This document shows positions 24,411 through 37,747 of a stretch of DNA of 64,000 nt, one piece after another. Below the pieces are notes generated by a model, which had not been told where the DNA came from, searched no databases, and worked only from the letters and a program-made list of their open reading frames with translations. Source of the stretch: Kudoa neothunni (taxonomy: Eukaryota > Cnidaria); contig OZ199838.1 in the NCBI GenBank assembly GCA_964304625.1, positions 16,058,001 to 16,122,000 on the forward strand, written 5' to 3'. The position numbers and the translations under genes were made by a program. Within the stretch, counting starts at the first letter, position 1. Each line of letters opens with the position of its first letter.

Positions 24411-26790
24411 ACACCAACCCTGGGCTCCACAAGCCCACTTCCGAATAAACCTCGCTTTAAATTCCTCAATTTTGACCATTTTTACCCCGGGTTTCACGTA
24501 AATTCATAAAAAATTGTTTTCCATAATATTGTAAAATATCTGAAAAATTTTATTTCCGCATATTAAGCTATTTGAAATACAGGTGAGCTTATTATTAAGT
24601 AAACAAATAACAAATCCTGCCATTTTTAATCCCAAATATTAACAGAATTTTCCCAGCACATTGTATTGTCCAGCAATAATCGTTTCTTCTGATGCAGAAA
24701 GTACATCTTCAGGTGAAATTGAAAAGTTATTGCAGACAGAAAGAGAACCTAAATTTTGTAATTCTAAATTATTGCGTAATTTCAATTTTGAAAGATTTTG
24801 CATTAATTTCTATTTATAGATGATATTGACACTACAAACAAATGCAGTCTAATGGATGAAAATAATAATATAAGTTCTACTTCTTCTATTTCAAAAGACA
24901 AATCTTTAGTCTGGTCTCCAAAATCCATACCTGGGCGAACTGCCAATCAAAATATTATCAATAATGACCTAGAGGAAGGAAAACCTATTGAAACATTGGA
25001 TACAACAACCATATCGAGCTCATTTTCACATTTTATAAGAGACGAGATGCTCGAAGAAATTTCATTGTTCATAAACCGTAAAGGTTTTGAAAAATATAAT
25101 GATTCATGGAAACGCCTAGATTGCATCGAATTAAAAGCTTTCTTAGGATTGCTGTTATTGGCTGGTTCCAATAAATCAAACCTAGAGAGTACCAGGATTC
25201 TGTGGCATGAAATTCACGGAAGACCATAATTTCGTGCCACTATGACACTATGAGTGAAATGAGATTTCGAAAAATCTTAAATTGCTTGCGCTTTGATGAA
25301 TATTGGAAGCGTAAAAAGTTCCCAAATTCAGTTGATAAATTTTCCCATCAGTAACCTGTTTCGAAATTTTTCGGAAATTTGTAGGAATAGTTATGTCCCT
25401 GGACCTAATTTGACCGTAGATGAACAACTATATCCGTTCCGAGGGCGTGTATCATTTCTTGTTTACATGCCAAAAAAACCATCCAAATATGGGCTAAAAT
25501 TTTAGGTCGTATGTGATAGTCGAGAACACGTTATGTATCCAACGTTTTACCTTACTTGGGTAGAATTGATTAGAGCCGTGAAACAAATCTGAGTTTTAAA
25601 GTTGTCATTGACTTGACTCAACATTTTTTGGACTCGGGAAGAACTGTTACATGTGATAATTATTTCACTTCCTGGAAGCTAGCTCTATATCTACGATATC
25701 TACAAGAAAGAAAAACGTCCATTCTTGGCGCTGTGCGCAAATGTCGAACATTTATTCCACTTGAATTTTAATCAAATAACTCTCGGAAGATATTTTCATC
25801 CTTATTTGGTTTCTATAAGTCATTTATCCTAATTTATTACATACAGAGGAAAAAACAAGACTGTAATAATTCTTTCTTCGGAGCATCGTATTCCAAATAT
25901 TAGTTCAGAATACCATCGTAAACCAAAAGCAATCTTGGATTATAATGTACAGAAATGTGGCGTTGACACTTTGGATCAATGTATTTCCATTTACACATGT
26001 AAAAGAAAATGTAGACGGTGGCCGTTCGCAGTATTTTGTCAAATTCTTGATATAGCTGCGTTCAATGCATTTGTTGTAGTTATTCACGGCAATCCCCATT
26101 ATTGTGACACAAACAAGTCAAATCGTCGCCAACAATTTCTCATGGATTTGTCCATGTCATTATTTAAGCCCGAGCAGGAAAGAAGATATAAAATTACATT
26201 TGTTTCTAACCAGCCTGCTGTTAAATAAACAATGGAATAAGTTGGTTTCGAATTTAACAAAGAAAGTGATGCTGTTTTTGTCCCTACCAGTATTGTACGT
26301 TGAAGTCGAAGCAAGCAAGTCTGTCACTTATGTGATCGAAGTGTTTGTAATGAACATTCAAAGAAAAACATTATTTGTTTAAACTGTGACTCACAACAAA
26401 AATAATTAAAACATATTTCTTGTCTGCGATTTTTTATTGAAAGCTACGTGAATATTTATAACGGTTGGAACATATGGTAGAAGTGAATTTAAAATAAATA
26501 ATTATTAATTTTGCTAACCGACTTAATAGGAATGTTGATTGACATACAAATAAATTAAAGCCGACAACGAATAAATACATCCTAATAATAGGAAACAATA
26601 TAGTAACTCCTTCTAAGTTTTTTTGTTATGCATAATACTAAAGTTTATCATGCTACCTTTAACTATTCTATTTTTGTTTATATATCATAATGTGACCTGC
26701 TAATAGTAGAAGAGTTAATTTTAAGATAAAATTATAATACTGCGTTTGACGTAAGTTAATCCCTGGGCTCCAGGAGCCCAGGGTTAGTGT
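24411..26790 (+). mobile_element. piggyBac-like element with transposase remnant
   Basis: Ends share ACACYAACCCTGGGCTCC as an inverted repeat (17 of 18). TTAA precedes the left end (24407-24410), but the right flank is GCAT, so that junction is altered. The right end also forms a 23-bp palindrome centred at 26772. The interior encodes a piggyBac transposase on the plus strand, described separately. Confidence 0.8.
24852..26390 (+). pseudogene. piggyBac-like transposase, degraded
   Basis: Plus-strand pieces in family order. An acidic/polar N-terminus and an LKAFLGLLLLAGSNKSN block (24852-25229) come first. Then PNLTVDEQLYPFRGRVSFLVYMPKKPSKYGLKF (25384-25505) carries the catalytic Asp of VDEQL. 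TCDNYFTSWKL follows at about 25650, then QKCGVDTLDQCISIYTCKRKCRRWPFAVF (25935-26060). Last is a C-terminal cysteine-rich stretch, CHLCDRSVCNEH...CLNC, near 26320-26390. Several stops and frame shifts separate the pieces, so no intact transposase is made, but most motifs are still readable and the copy looks fairly young. Confidence 0.85.
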
Positions 26791-26940
26791 GCATTTGCCA
26801 GTGTTTCATCCATAGGAATGAAAATGATTCTACAATATTGATTATTAGATTTTTTAAATTGATATAATTCAAAAAAAATGTGGTGTAAAATTTACCCCAA
26901 AATCCGCCACACGTTCGTAGCATTTTTGGGATCATTAGAG

Positions 26941-28242
26941 CAATGTTTCTCTACACGGGAAGCGGGAGTCATTCTAGAATAAATTTAAAAATTAATCTTA
27001 ATATATACATTTCATAATTTTCGTTAGTCCCCGTTAAATCATGCAAGGACGTCACGCACGTAATAATATTATAGGTTGTTTTGTCAGCAATTTGTTTCTA
27101 TTCAAAAAATGAGATCTAAAAATTTATTTACTTAATTCTACGAAACGGGGAAAAGCAATAGTTTATATTAAGTGTATCACTCACCATTTTCATGTAAAAT
27201 CGTAACTATGTTGTCCTTTAAAGAAACAAATTTTTATGTTTATATTTATATTATGATTAGGTTGTCGGCATTTATATATATATATATATATATATCTAAA
27301 TAATCTGTATTCTTTAAAATAAAACTACAATGATGTTTAAAAATTTTTTCCTTCTAAATTTGAGCTCCATCATTAAATTGAATATTATTTATTATGTTAC
27401 ATTTTAAGTTTAATTCTCGAGTTTGTACCTGGCTTCTAATATGAATTTTAACTAAATTGTCTTTAAAAATGTTGGCAAAACAAAAATCAGAGCATTCATT
27501 TATACACTTAAATAAATGAATGTCAATTTTAATACATAAATTAGTTCTAATAATTTAGGTACTTTAAGAAGGCATCTGTTTTGAATTTTTCTGATCCCAT
27601 TGCCACAATTTTTAGATTAAAATCATACTCAATACAGAATATTTAATTCGCTAGGTTTTGCACACAATATGGTATATAATATATGAGTCAGGCTTATCGA
27701 CGTTACTGTATGCAAATAAAAAGTATCGAAATTCCTTGAACCACAAAACGATGTACAAGTATAATTTCCCAGTAATGTTCTACACATCGAAGTACTGATC
27801 AATTAACCATTAAATAACATTTTGTGAACTATATGGATTGGTTATAATTATTTGGCATAATTAATAAATTGCTCCTTTAAGTACAGAACATAATCCAGTG
27901 ACTATAATTTTTATTAATATAATCCAATATTAAATATATATAAATTTGTAGTTTCTAATATTTCGAAATAAAAAAACAATTCCAATTAAAAATGTTATTA
28001 TAATTATTTTACAAAAAATGGTATGTTCAATTAAGAATAAATAATACATTCAATCGATTAGTGTTAAATGTTAAGAGTTACGAAGCAGAAAAAGATATTT
28101 TTTAAATTATTCATAAAATTATCAAATTTAAATATCATTAAAAAAAATGAAAAGTATAATTCAAAAACGTTTTATAAAATTATTATTTTCGCATGGAAAA
28201 TAGCAGGTATTTTACGAGTGTAAAATATGTAGGGAAACTCTA
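26941..28242. mobile_element. hAT-like non-autonomous element, copy 2
   Basis: Begins CAATGTTTCTC; its right end read inward is TAGAGTTTCCC. It is flanked by the 8-bp duplication CATTAGAG (26933-26940) / CATTAGAA (28243-28250), the hAT hallmark. The interior aligns with 6173-7273 in the same orientation. A TA microsatellite at 27272-27295 lies inside. No transposase seen. Confidence 0.75.
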
Positions 28243-28256
28243 CATTAGAAGCTTAA

Positions 28257-29050
28257 TTATTTTGTATTAATTATTTTTAGTCAGACACATGCAAATGCTC
28301 CTAAGTTTAGTTTATAGTTTATTGTTTATAAGACGAGTAATAATTTATTCCTGCTTCTAAAATTATGTAAATCAACTTATGCATATTTACACACACAGTA
28401 AGCTACTATTTATCTAATTCTGGATTATGTGACGTCATCTCTACTCATGTATCATTCGTTTAATGTTACATTTAAACACTTAATGCCTATTAGTTATTGT
28501 TAAGTAATTAGTATTGGATTTGTTATTTGCGCAATGTCTAGTTTTGGCGCAGATCCAGGCAAGCTCACAGTTTATAAATTATATTGTATCACAAAGAGCC
28601 TGATAAATATTTCGTAAGTTAAAAATTAAAATTACTCGAATAAAAGAAACTTTCAAAATATATAGAAACAAGAGTACATAGCATAGTTGGTTAAAATAAT
28701 TAGAATAAGACAGAGGTGGGTGGGGGTTACATACTTAGATACGCGCGCGCAGCAATGATTCATCAACTCGAATTTTTTTTTCAGAATACGTTCTCAAATA
28801 AATAATCACTCAAAAAAATCATAAAAAATTCATTCAAAAATATTTTTGAACTAGAAAACACAAAACTATTTGTAGAGTGTTCACAATAAGACGCGCGCAC
28901 CTGTGGATTTACCTTAACATCAACTACCCGAAGAATGTCCTCTGAATTTAATTGCTTGTTGTCACAGAAAAGTGATAAAATGCAGTTAAACTATTAGAAT
29001 AAAATAAACTAAAATTAGATGCCATCAAATCAATGATTGATTTTCATCAG
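28257..29050. other. Intergenic, upstream of SLY1
   Basis: Presumed SLY1 promoter and 5' leader. An ATG-started stretch at about 28936-28996 (SSEFNCLLSQKSDKMQLNY) might hold a missing N-terminal exon, since Sly1 proteins usually begin with a short helix before the WKVL motif. I could not connect it by splice sites. Confidence 0.35.
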
Positions 29051-32000
29051 ATGGAAAATGTAGAAGATAATTTTCTTCCAAAAGAACCCGATTGGAAGGT
29101 GGATTTTTAATCACGCTTTATAACCTACTAAATCACTTAAAGGTTCTTCTGTACGATTGTGTTGGGGCGAATATAATTTTTCTACTGTTTACTGTGAAAG
29201 AATTACGAAATCTTGGTGTGACTCTGCTTCTGTACGTTCACATATATACACTGAATGCATTCTCTCGGATTAAACCACAAAAATATGTTCTCTCTTTAGA
29301 CCGATTACCCACACCGACCGAACACAAATTCCCGAAACCAATGTGATTTATTTTGTCTCCAACACCAAAGAGAATATCGATCTTATTGGGGGTGATATGA
29401 GGAAGAATCTATACGATTTTTATTATATCTGTTTTGTTGGTAACAATTCTATTTCTCATATGGAATTGTTGGCTGAGTATGCGTTGCAGTACGACGCTTC
29501 GATGAAGATTTCAATGGTAAATACAACCTGTTCCCACCCCACACATACATACACATACACACACACACACCGTATCGTAAATTATACTATACTGATAGGT
29601 GTACGACGAGTATGTGAATTATTTGTCGTTGGAGAGCAACTATTTCGTCACATCTCACTCTCACCTGAAGAGTGATCATTTGTTGGGTATTATTGGAGTG
29701 TGGCATTAGTTTTTAGTAATCAATGTGATTTAATTGGATAGCTATCAACAACCCCACCACATCCGAACAAACAATGGAAGGTTTGTGTAATTCGATGGTG
29801 GAATCGTTGCTAAGTGTTCTCATTTCGTTAAGTATTTATGCGCATGTGCTACAAAATTTGTATTATTGGCGCATTCATTTAAATTATCGAAGCTGGTTGC
29901 GTGCGCATTAAACACCCCTTAAAAATTGGACCCTTAAGAGTTTAACAACCCACAGAATTTGAACAGTCTAAATTTTAAGAGTTATAATTTATAGTCAACT
30001 CTTGTACAGTTGACTATTAGGTTATTACTGTTTATAATACAATTAGACGCATTTAATCACCAATAAAATATTCGATTTCACTATTTTTAATTTCTTCGCA
30101 TTCAAAATGAAATATGATCCATCATCCGTTTAGATACGATACCAATTATACGCTCACAGAAAAACAATGCTGCCGAAATGGTCGCTACAGTAAGGATTTT
30201 ATTATAAATTTAAAATTAAACAATTCAATTAAAATTTTAAGAAATTAAATCAACGAATTAGAGATATTTTGAAAGATGGTAAAAGTTTATTCGCTTGGAA
30301 TCCATCACGAGTTAAATCGACTTCTGCCGTAAGGTAAGACTTTGTTTGTCGTTCCACTATTCGACCTCATACCGCTTAGTTATCAACGACCTCTGCTGCT
30401 AATCATTGATCGTGGCATTGACGTGGCTACACCACTTCGTCATTCTTGGACCTATCAAGCGTTACTTCACGATTTATGTGTATTGCCAATGCTAACTGAA
30501 TATTAATTTTAATATTTAAAAAATAATCTTTATAATCGGTGGATTATAATTGTAATTAAACCCTTTCTGCTCATTCCATTCTCGGTATTTTATCTGTCCA
30601 TTTGATAATAAATAATTTATATTTTTAATAATTTATATTTAAATAGTTAATATTTTAAAATAATTTATATTTTTAATCGTTAATATTTTAAAATAATTTA
30701 TATTTTTAATAGTTAATATTTTAAAATAATTTATATTTTTAATAATTTATATTTTTAACAATTTATATTTTTAATAGTTAATATTTTTAAATAATTTATA
30801 TTTTAAAATAATTTATATTTTTAATAGTTAATATTTTAAAATAATTTATATTTTTAATAGTTAATATTTTAAAATAATTTATATTTTTAATAGTTAATAT
30901 TTTAAAATAATTTATATTTTTAATAGTTAATATTTTAAAATAATTTATACTTTAATAATTTATATTTTTAAATAATTTATATTTTAAATAATTTATATTT
31001 TAATAATTTATATTTTAAAATAATTTATATTTTTAATAGTTAATATTTTAAAATAATTTATATTTTTAATAGTTAATATTTTAAAATAATTTATACTTTA
31101 ATAATTTATATTTTTAAATAATTTATATTTTAAATAATTTATATTTTTAATAGTTAATATGTATCGTTTATTATTAAGGAAATATCATTTGTTATGATTT
31201 TTGTAATTAATAAAATTGACGTATGCAAGGATTAACCTCCTAAAAATTACACTGGCGCGGATTGAGGTCTTTTTGGACCCCAGAATTTTCTAAGCATTTT
31301 CTAAGCATTTTTAAGCATTATATCTATATTTTTGGAGGTAAGATGCACCTACTGAAAACTATAAAGTATGTTAACATTAAAAATGTATTTTAAGTGGAAT
31401 TTAGTAATCTAGTGAATTTTGATAATTCACTAGGAAAATGTGTAAAATTAAAAGCGTTATATATTACTAATTTATCCGCGCGTGACTGTAGTTATATAAA
31501 CTTTTTAATTGAATTTAAGTGAAAATAATTGGTTATTTTTATTTGAGAGAAATTTTTCGATAATATTCTTAATATATTTTATTTCGCGATTGCGATTGCG
31601 ATTATGGTCAATAATTCTTTTAGTTAAAATTAGAATGCATTTTTCATCCAGATAAATAAACGAAGTTCGAAAAATGCTTTATTTTTTTAATCATTTTAAG
31701 AAATTTAACTTCAGTTTTCTAATTGGCCATTAAGGTTGAATATGGAATATATGTTATAGTACTTTTTAACAACATATTTGGTGATTGTTTGAGATAAACC
31801 GCAGACCTAATGTATTATCTTATATTTTTGTTTAATTTGTTTAACTATTAAACTTAATTAATCAATTTCTCACTTAAATATGCTAACGAATATGCCAAAA
31901 GTGTGCTTGTCACGTGACCAACATTGTGGAAATTCTACAGTCATCTTGTATTAGTTGGATCTAAATTTATTAATGAATATGTTAAAATAATATTTTTATC

Positions 32001-35000
32001 TATTTTTAATGAAGATTGACACTTATGTTTTCGCGTTGCACATTTAAATTGTATAATTTTATTTAGATTTGATGTATAAATTATATATTTAAAAACTGCT
32101 GTAGTTAATTGTGATCATTTTGAATGTACTTTTTTTAAATAGAATGAGTGTGAAAGGTTTTTAATCGAAACTTTTAACCAATCGATTTACCTTGAAAAAT
32201 TTTTTTGCAAACTTTACACTCATCTTAATAGAGGATCGATATGAATCAGCTTAAGGTGACAGATTCCGATTCCGACTCAGGAAATAAAACCACCAAAAAA
32301 TACAGTCTCTCCCATAATGACAAATTTTGGGAGACTCACAGAAATGAGTAAAATTGCCTTATGGTTTCATGAAATTACGTTTCTTTTTGGTCCAGTTCTT
32401 TCCCCAACATTGCCGATGCTATGCAAGATGAAATCAACGATTATAAAGCCGCGGAATCTCGATTGAAAGGCCTTAAAAATAACCAGGTAATTATTTCGTG
32501 TAGATAATATTGATACATTTATTGTTGAAGAATTCAACAATCACTAATAATAATAACTCGCTTTCTGAGACGTATGATGATGTTGTGCAACAAAACACCC
32601 AAAAATTAAGTTCCGCTATCAAGTATTTTTTTCCTTTTTTTTAGATTGTTCTCTTTTAATGTATAATCATCGATTTCATTCACATATGTTGTTTTATTAG
32701 CGACGAGAGAGATATAAAACTACATTTAATAATCAATGCTTTTTATTAACTACTTTTAATATAGTTTTTTCTCATATTTTAAATATTTGATTTTTATATA
32801 AATGGGAAAAATATTAATTAACAATTTATCTATGAAAATTCTTATATTCAAAAAAGTGAGTTGTTTTGTTAAACAATCGGTATTTTATTGATTTGTTTAT
32901 GTTAAGAAAAAATATTTTTATAATTTTTCCGCTATATGTATAAATGTACAAATTTCGAGAGTGTACATTTTCTGTCGAATCAATGTTTGGATAATATTTG
33001 GAGATTTTAGACGTTCTACGAAAGATTTTATCTTGTATTCTATTAATTTAGACTATTGAGATCGCTCTAGTGATTCTTTTCTTTGTAATTACATTTAGAA
33101 ATACCACTAATAAATATTATTATAACTTTTGTTTAACTATCTACATATAGAAGTGTTGAATTACTTTCACATAGTTTAATCCTATCATCATAGAAAATAT
33201 ACTCTAATTTTTTTTTTAAATTTAATCCACTTAAGATTTTCTCCTTTATTTGACTTATTCTCTAATTAATAACAAATCAAAATAGAAGGTAAATAATAAC
33301 GGCTGTGTGTATTTTTGAACTTTTTAATACCACCTAAAATAATTATAATTGATTAAACTGAATTTAGAGAAATCTCCAAATAGGGTATATGGGTTTAGTT
33401 TTCATGAAATGTGATATTTAATTTATGGTTCAACTATTTTACTCGATTAAATATTTCATATGATCTATTTTTTTAAACTTCGTCCTATATACAGATACAG
33501 ATACCTTCCAGATTCCAAGAAAACAAATCACTTTTTATCCATACCTTTGTTTTTTTTATATCCATATTCATTATTATTAAATATTAAACTTATGGGATGT
33601 TAAATAGCAGAGTTTTACTTCATCAACAAGCAAATTATACTATATTCCATTGTTATTTTAAATTTATAAGCAATATTTGAGTTTAATTTGGTCTGTTATT
33701 GATAATTAAAACAGCGAAAAATGAAAAATGTTCACCTAGGAAACCATTTAAATTTAATGTGATGGCGTCGTTGTTTTTTCTTATTTTAATTCTAATTTTC
33801 TTAAAATTCCCAATAATTCTAACTTCAAGTTAAACTACTTTTCATTTAACATTTTAACGTATGCAGTGTTACTAATAAAATGCATAAAAGTGGGTACGTA
33901 GCGTGAATATTTTAAATTTATTTAAATACCCTTCTCGCCTTTTGCAAATGCGGAAATGTTGACAAGGATTAATGTCTCCGTTATTTTTTGGCTTTAATAT
34001 TTTAATTTTTAACTCCTGTTTTATTAATAACAATTCATAACTTGGTTATACGCCTTTTTTTTAATTGAAAATAGTAAAATAAATTAATACATCAATTTTG
34101 ATATGTTTTTTCATTGCTTTTAATTGAATTGTGTTTAGTTGTTTGCCAGAACTGATCAATCGAAAAAAATTTGTTGATATGCATACCACATTGGCCTCCC
34201 ACCTCTTAGATTTGATTAAAGTGGTTTCGTAATGTATTTTTTATTTATCACATTTCTCCAACTAGGAGCGGAAACTCGATAAATATTACGAAATCGAACA
34301 AAAAATAGTCACCGATATGATAACTGTAACTTATATATATATATATATATATACGATTTATACGCCCTTTTAATTTTTTTGATAAAAGGATCAAAGTATG
34401 ATTTCTTTCTTATCAGAAAAAAGTATTTTCATTTTTATGTGAATCTTTGTAAATTACAACAACTATAATTTGTGTCGTTCATGTTAGATGGAACCACGGA
34501 AGATCGACTTCGTTGTCTTCTTATCAAGTTATTGAATTGTAGCGATGATGATTATAACGTATGCTCACTACCTCACCTATCGTAGTTATTAATCGAATCA
34601 ATAAAATTAATATAGACATTTTGTGACCTTATCAAAAATTCACCATCATTAGAAGAGGACTTCAATGAATGCATCACATTCACTCAAAAATGGAAGTACA
34701 TTAATTTTTTTGCGTTGCATAAGATTTTGTGTGAATATAGGAAAATAAATAAAATTATCTCTGGACATGATATGCAACCATATAGTAGTCACTCGTACAA
34801 TAGTAAAGAAATGGGCTCTTTTTCATCTAACACCTTACAACAAGGCGCTACGCATTATAGGTAATACTTTGTTAGATGTTAAATTTTTATTGTGTTTATT
34901 GACAGCCAACTCTTATCCAAATATATTCCAACAAGCTCTAAAAAACTTGTGAAAGGTGTTAAAAATCTGGTACTCGGTTCCAAGGTATTTTGTCTATAAA

Positions 35001-35454
35001 ATGTTTCGATTTTATTCATTGGTGTTTAATCTTATAGGCTTTACCACTCACTAATGTGGTCGCCTCTTTGATGGACCAAAAGCAAAATAATGTAATTTAT
35101 TTTTGTCTAAATGCAATGACTGGAGTTTTCCTATTTATAGGAGCAATCCAATTTCACTTATTTTGACCCCAAACTTATTTCTCACCATAACAACTTTTCT
35201 AACAATGACAATAAAAAAACCTCATTCAACTATGTAACTACTCCACTGCACTCATATCTTCTTATTATTTCATCTGCTTACATTTCGTTATATTTTAGGC
35301 TATTGTATTTGTAGTTGGTGGAGGATGTTACTTTGAATATCTCGATCTAATTGAAGAAGTGGAAAACAAATCCTCTCTGAATGATCCCAAAAAAATCATT
35401 TATGGCTGTTCAGAACAACTCACACCTGAAAATTTCCTTAGACAAGTATTTTAA
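29051..35454 (+). CDS. SCFD1: SLY1/SCFD1, Sec1/Munc18-family protein, about 20 exons
   Basis: SM protein that assists syntaxin-5-type SNARE assembly in ER-Golgi transport, on cytosolic membranes. Exons: 29051-29098, 29143-29231, 29300-29516, 29599-29686, 29742-29831, 30134-30189, 30242-30333, 30380-30479, 32232-32347, 32396-32486, 32531-32622, 34139-34220, 34266-34325, 34488-34558, 34616-34695, 34741-34860, 34906-34984, 35038-35091, 35141-35233, 35299-35454. Product about 624 residues (human 642). Matching blocks include TVKELRNLGVTL, VIYFVSNTKENID, RPLLLIIDRGIDVATPLRHSWTYQ, SLSHNDKFWETH, KGVKNLVL and AIVFVVGGGCYFEYLDL...IIYGCSE. The AIVFVVGG ending separates Sly1 from Sec1/Munc18-1 and Vps33. 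The start is uncertain because the usual N-terminal helix is missing, and the 34325/34488 junction is off by one base with canonical sites. Introns of 1,752 and 1,516 nt contrast with the rest. Confidence 0.92.
30608..31160. repeat. 31-32 bp AT minisatellite in a SLY1 intron
   Basis: About 550 bp of a unit resembling AATAATTTATATTTTTAATA followed by GTTAATATTTTA, with shorter TTTATATTTT-only variants. A dozen or so GTTAATATT cores are present. It contains only A and T apart from one or two G and C per unit. It lies in the 1,752-nt intron after exon 8. Confidence 0.9.
34332..34352. repeat. (TA)n microsatellite
   Basis: Lies in the SLY1 intron that follows exon 13, next to the junction that does not resolve in frame. 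Confidence 0.85.
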
Positions 35455-36423
35455 CTAAATTACTAATTCTGTTTATCATTATTTAGCTTATTAAACTATC
35501 AACGATTTTGTAGTTGATTTATATGATTGTTTGAGGATAGTGTTTTTGTTTAACTTTAATTATGTTTGTATTTTTTGTCTCATTTATTTCATCCAACGAT
35601 TATAGTGATACATTTTTATTGATTACTCATTGTCATGACCCTCATTAACTCCATTATCTCCTTCATTTGCAAATATTTTTGCTTTTTGTTTTATATGATG
35701 TATAGTTATGCTAATAAACTCGGATTATTGCATTTTCTACCCCTAGCTTGTTTACATTTTTTCCTGAAAGTGCATTTGGCAAACTTATGACGGAGAGCGG
35801 ATTTGATTCAATTTAATATATTTTTCTATTATTTTTAAATAATAATTGTTTTATAAAACATAATCTTTCGCTAATTTTGTAATATTAATATTATATAGGT
35901 ACAAAATATGTATATATTCCATTTAAAAGTCATTTATATGTGGGTAAAAATATTGTATAATTATGTGAATAATTAAAAAAAATTAATTTAAAGTTTTTTG
36001 AATATATTTATAAAATCAACTTTGTGGTAATAGCCCATATGAGATATTGCTAATCGTTTAAAAATTGCCTTAAAATAAAAATAAAGTTTTTTAATAAATT
36101 CGAAATCCATTCAATTTTTAAGTAAAATTAAATAATTGTTCCGGGGATTTCAATACCACAAATTATATTCTTAAATTATTGAGGTTTTGGGGAGTGAATT
36201 GATCAGAAACTGCTAAAAAATAAAAAAATACGAGGATAGAAATGTTTTACTTTACTGATTTGTTAATAATAAAGCATATAATATTTAAAATATAACCCTA
36301 TTTTAAATTTTTGGATGTAACTTTTCTATCAATAAACATTTCAATCTTACTATGGGTGGGATTACTTGTATTTTATATTGGTGAGTCATCTAAATCCTTG
36401 TTCCTCGCCTCAATAATATTATA
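35455..36423. other. Intergenic, downstream of SLY1
   Basis: No gene recognised; includes the presumed SLY1 3' untranslated region. Confidence 0.4.
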
Positions 36424-37747
36424 CAGTATTTCACGACCAAGATGCAAACCTGGCGCATATCTACTAATTGTTAAACTTTCTTTTAAAAATGTCAACTAAA
36501 ATTTAAAAAAAGTTATGTAACGCTGAAATTGAAATAACAGATGTTATAAATTCTAATTATATATATTTTTTATTTCTAATTGTTAATTTCTTGTCTGTAA
36601 AAGCAAACCGAGAAATAAGATTTTAAATGCTTCACATAATATATAATTCGCAAAAATTCACACAATTCGCTTCTGTTATTTCTTCTGGGGTTTTTCAGAT
36701 CACTCGAATAGCTCTGAATGTGTTTTGGGCCCCTTCCGTTGCACATTGGATTTAAGCTGGCCAAATACCTCCTCAATTGGATTGAGGAATGACGAATAGG
36801 GCGGTAACAACAACAACAACTTATGGTGTCGTTCTCAATCAATGCCTTTACGTTTTCAGTTTTGTGGAATGCGACGTTATCCATCATTAAAAAGGCTTTT
36901 TTATTGAATTTGCTTCCAAATTTCCGAAATGATCCGTTAAGAATGAGGGAAAAAACAAATTGGTTCACACCGCTTGTGTGAATTTAAATCCCCAAATCTT
37001 TTTACTGCTCATCGCTAATAATAACGTAATATTTTGGGATCTCAGATTTCACTTTTATATTTGCTCTAATAACCGTAAGTAATCTGTCTTGAGAACGTCG
37101 AGTTGACAGAGAAATCCCAGATTCATCAATAAACAGAATTTCAGAATATTCTAGTTTCAGAAGGATGTATTCGTTCACATAACTAAGAAAATTATAAGAC
37201 CGTTATAAAAATTAATTTTATACTTGTATCTTAACTCTCAATGAAATAGTTCGAAGGGAATTCTTGTTCACTGTCATTAATGGTATTTTTCAGGTTATAA
37301 TAAAATTCATTCAGACCCCAGAAGACGGTTTGTAGAGAAACCCGATTGGAGTATTACATAATGATCTTTTCAGCTAATTGTTTAAGGGGTAGCGTATAAT
37401 TGTCACCCATCTCATTATGAATAAATTGTTTTTGATCAGCGTTCAATCATCTTGTTGTCAATTCCATTTATCGTAGATTCGTGAATTCCCATGTACTTAC
37501 TCAGATATTTGACGGTTAATCTTTCCATTCTGATTGGCTTTAGAAATTATATCAAGATATGAATACTTGGAGTTATTGTAAGATCTTTTCCCTATCTCTC
37601 TTATTTACAATTTTGTATTTTCGTTTGATTTTATTCATAATTTCTAGTTAAACGGTAGTATCTGGGTCTAAATTCTTAAAAACTGACTAGCGATCGCCAT
37701 GTTTTCATCTTGATTGGGAAAGTTTGTATCTTGGTCGTGAAGTACTG
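36424..37747 (-). mobile_element. Tc1/mariner-like element with both ends
   Basis: The 1,324-bp element has ends CAGTATTTCACGACCAAGATG and the near-complement at 37722-37747, flanked by TA on both sides. The minus-strand transposase shows the IS630/Tc1 DDE triad. First Asp: LIDESGISLSTRRSQDR at about 37110. Second: MMDNVAFHKTENVKALIEND at about 36880. Third: YSSFLNPIEEVFGQLKSN at about 36770. A GT-AG intron just before YVNEYI lies at the same place as in the copy at 15.25 kb. Frame breaks lie between blocks, so it is inactive, but it is the best-preserved copy here. Confidence 0.85.

Larger units (their letters stand above)
22372..28252. mobile_element. Outer TTAA element of a four-element nest
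   Basis: TTAA at 22368-22371 and 28253-28256 bounds the segment. The left end CCCTCTAATGTA and the right end read inward GCTTCTAATGTA match at 10 of 12 positions. Subterminal GGGGTAAATTTTAC (about 22392) and its complement (about 26884) match the family motif of the elements at 446 and 52267. Three other elements lie inside. Subtracting them and their target duplications leaves about 1.16 kb, in line with the family. The hAT copy sits inside the right terminal repeat. Confidence 0.65.

Noticed and set aside
31233-31700. TTAACCTCC start as another TTAA element
   Set aside because: No matching inverted end followed by TTAA was found downstream, and the segment sits inside a SLY1 intron without family motifs.
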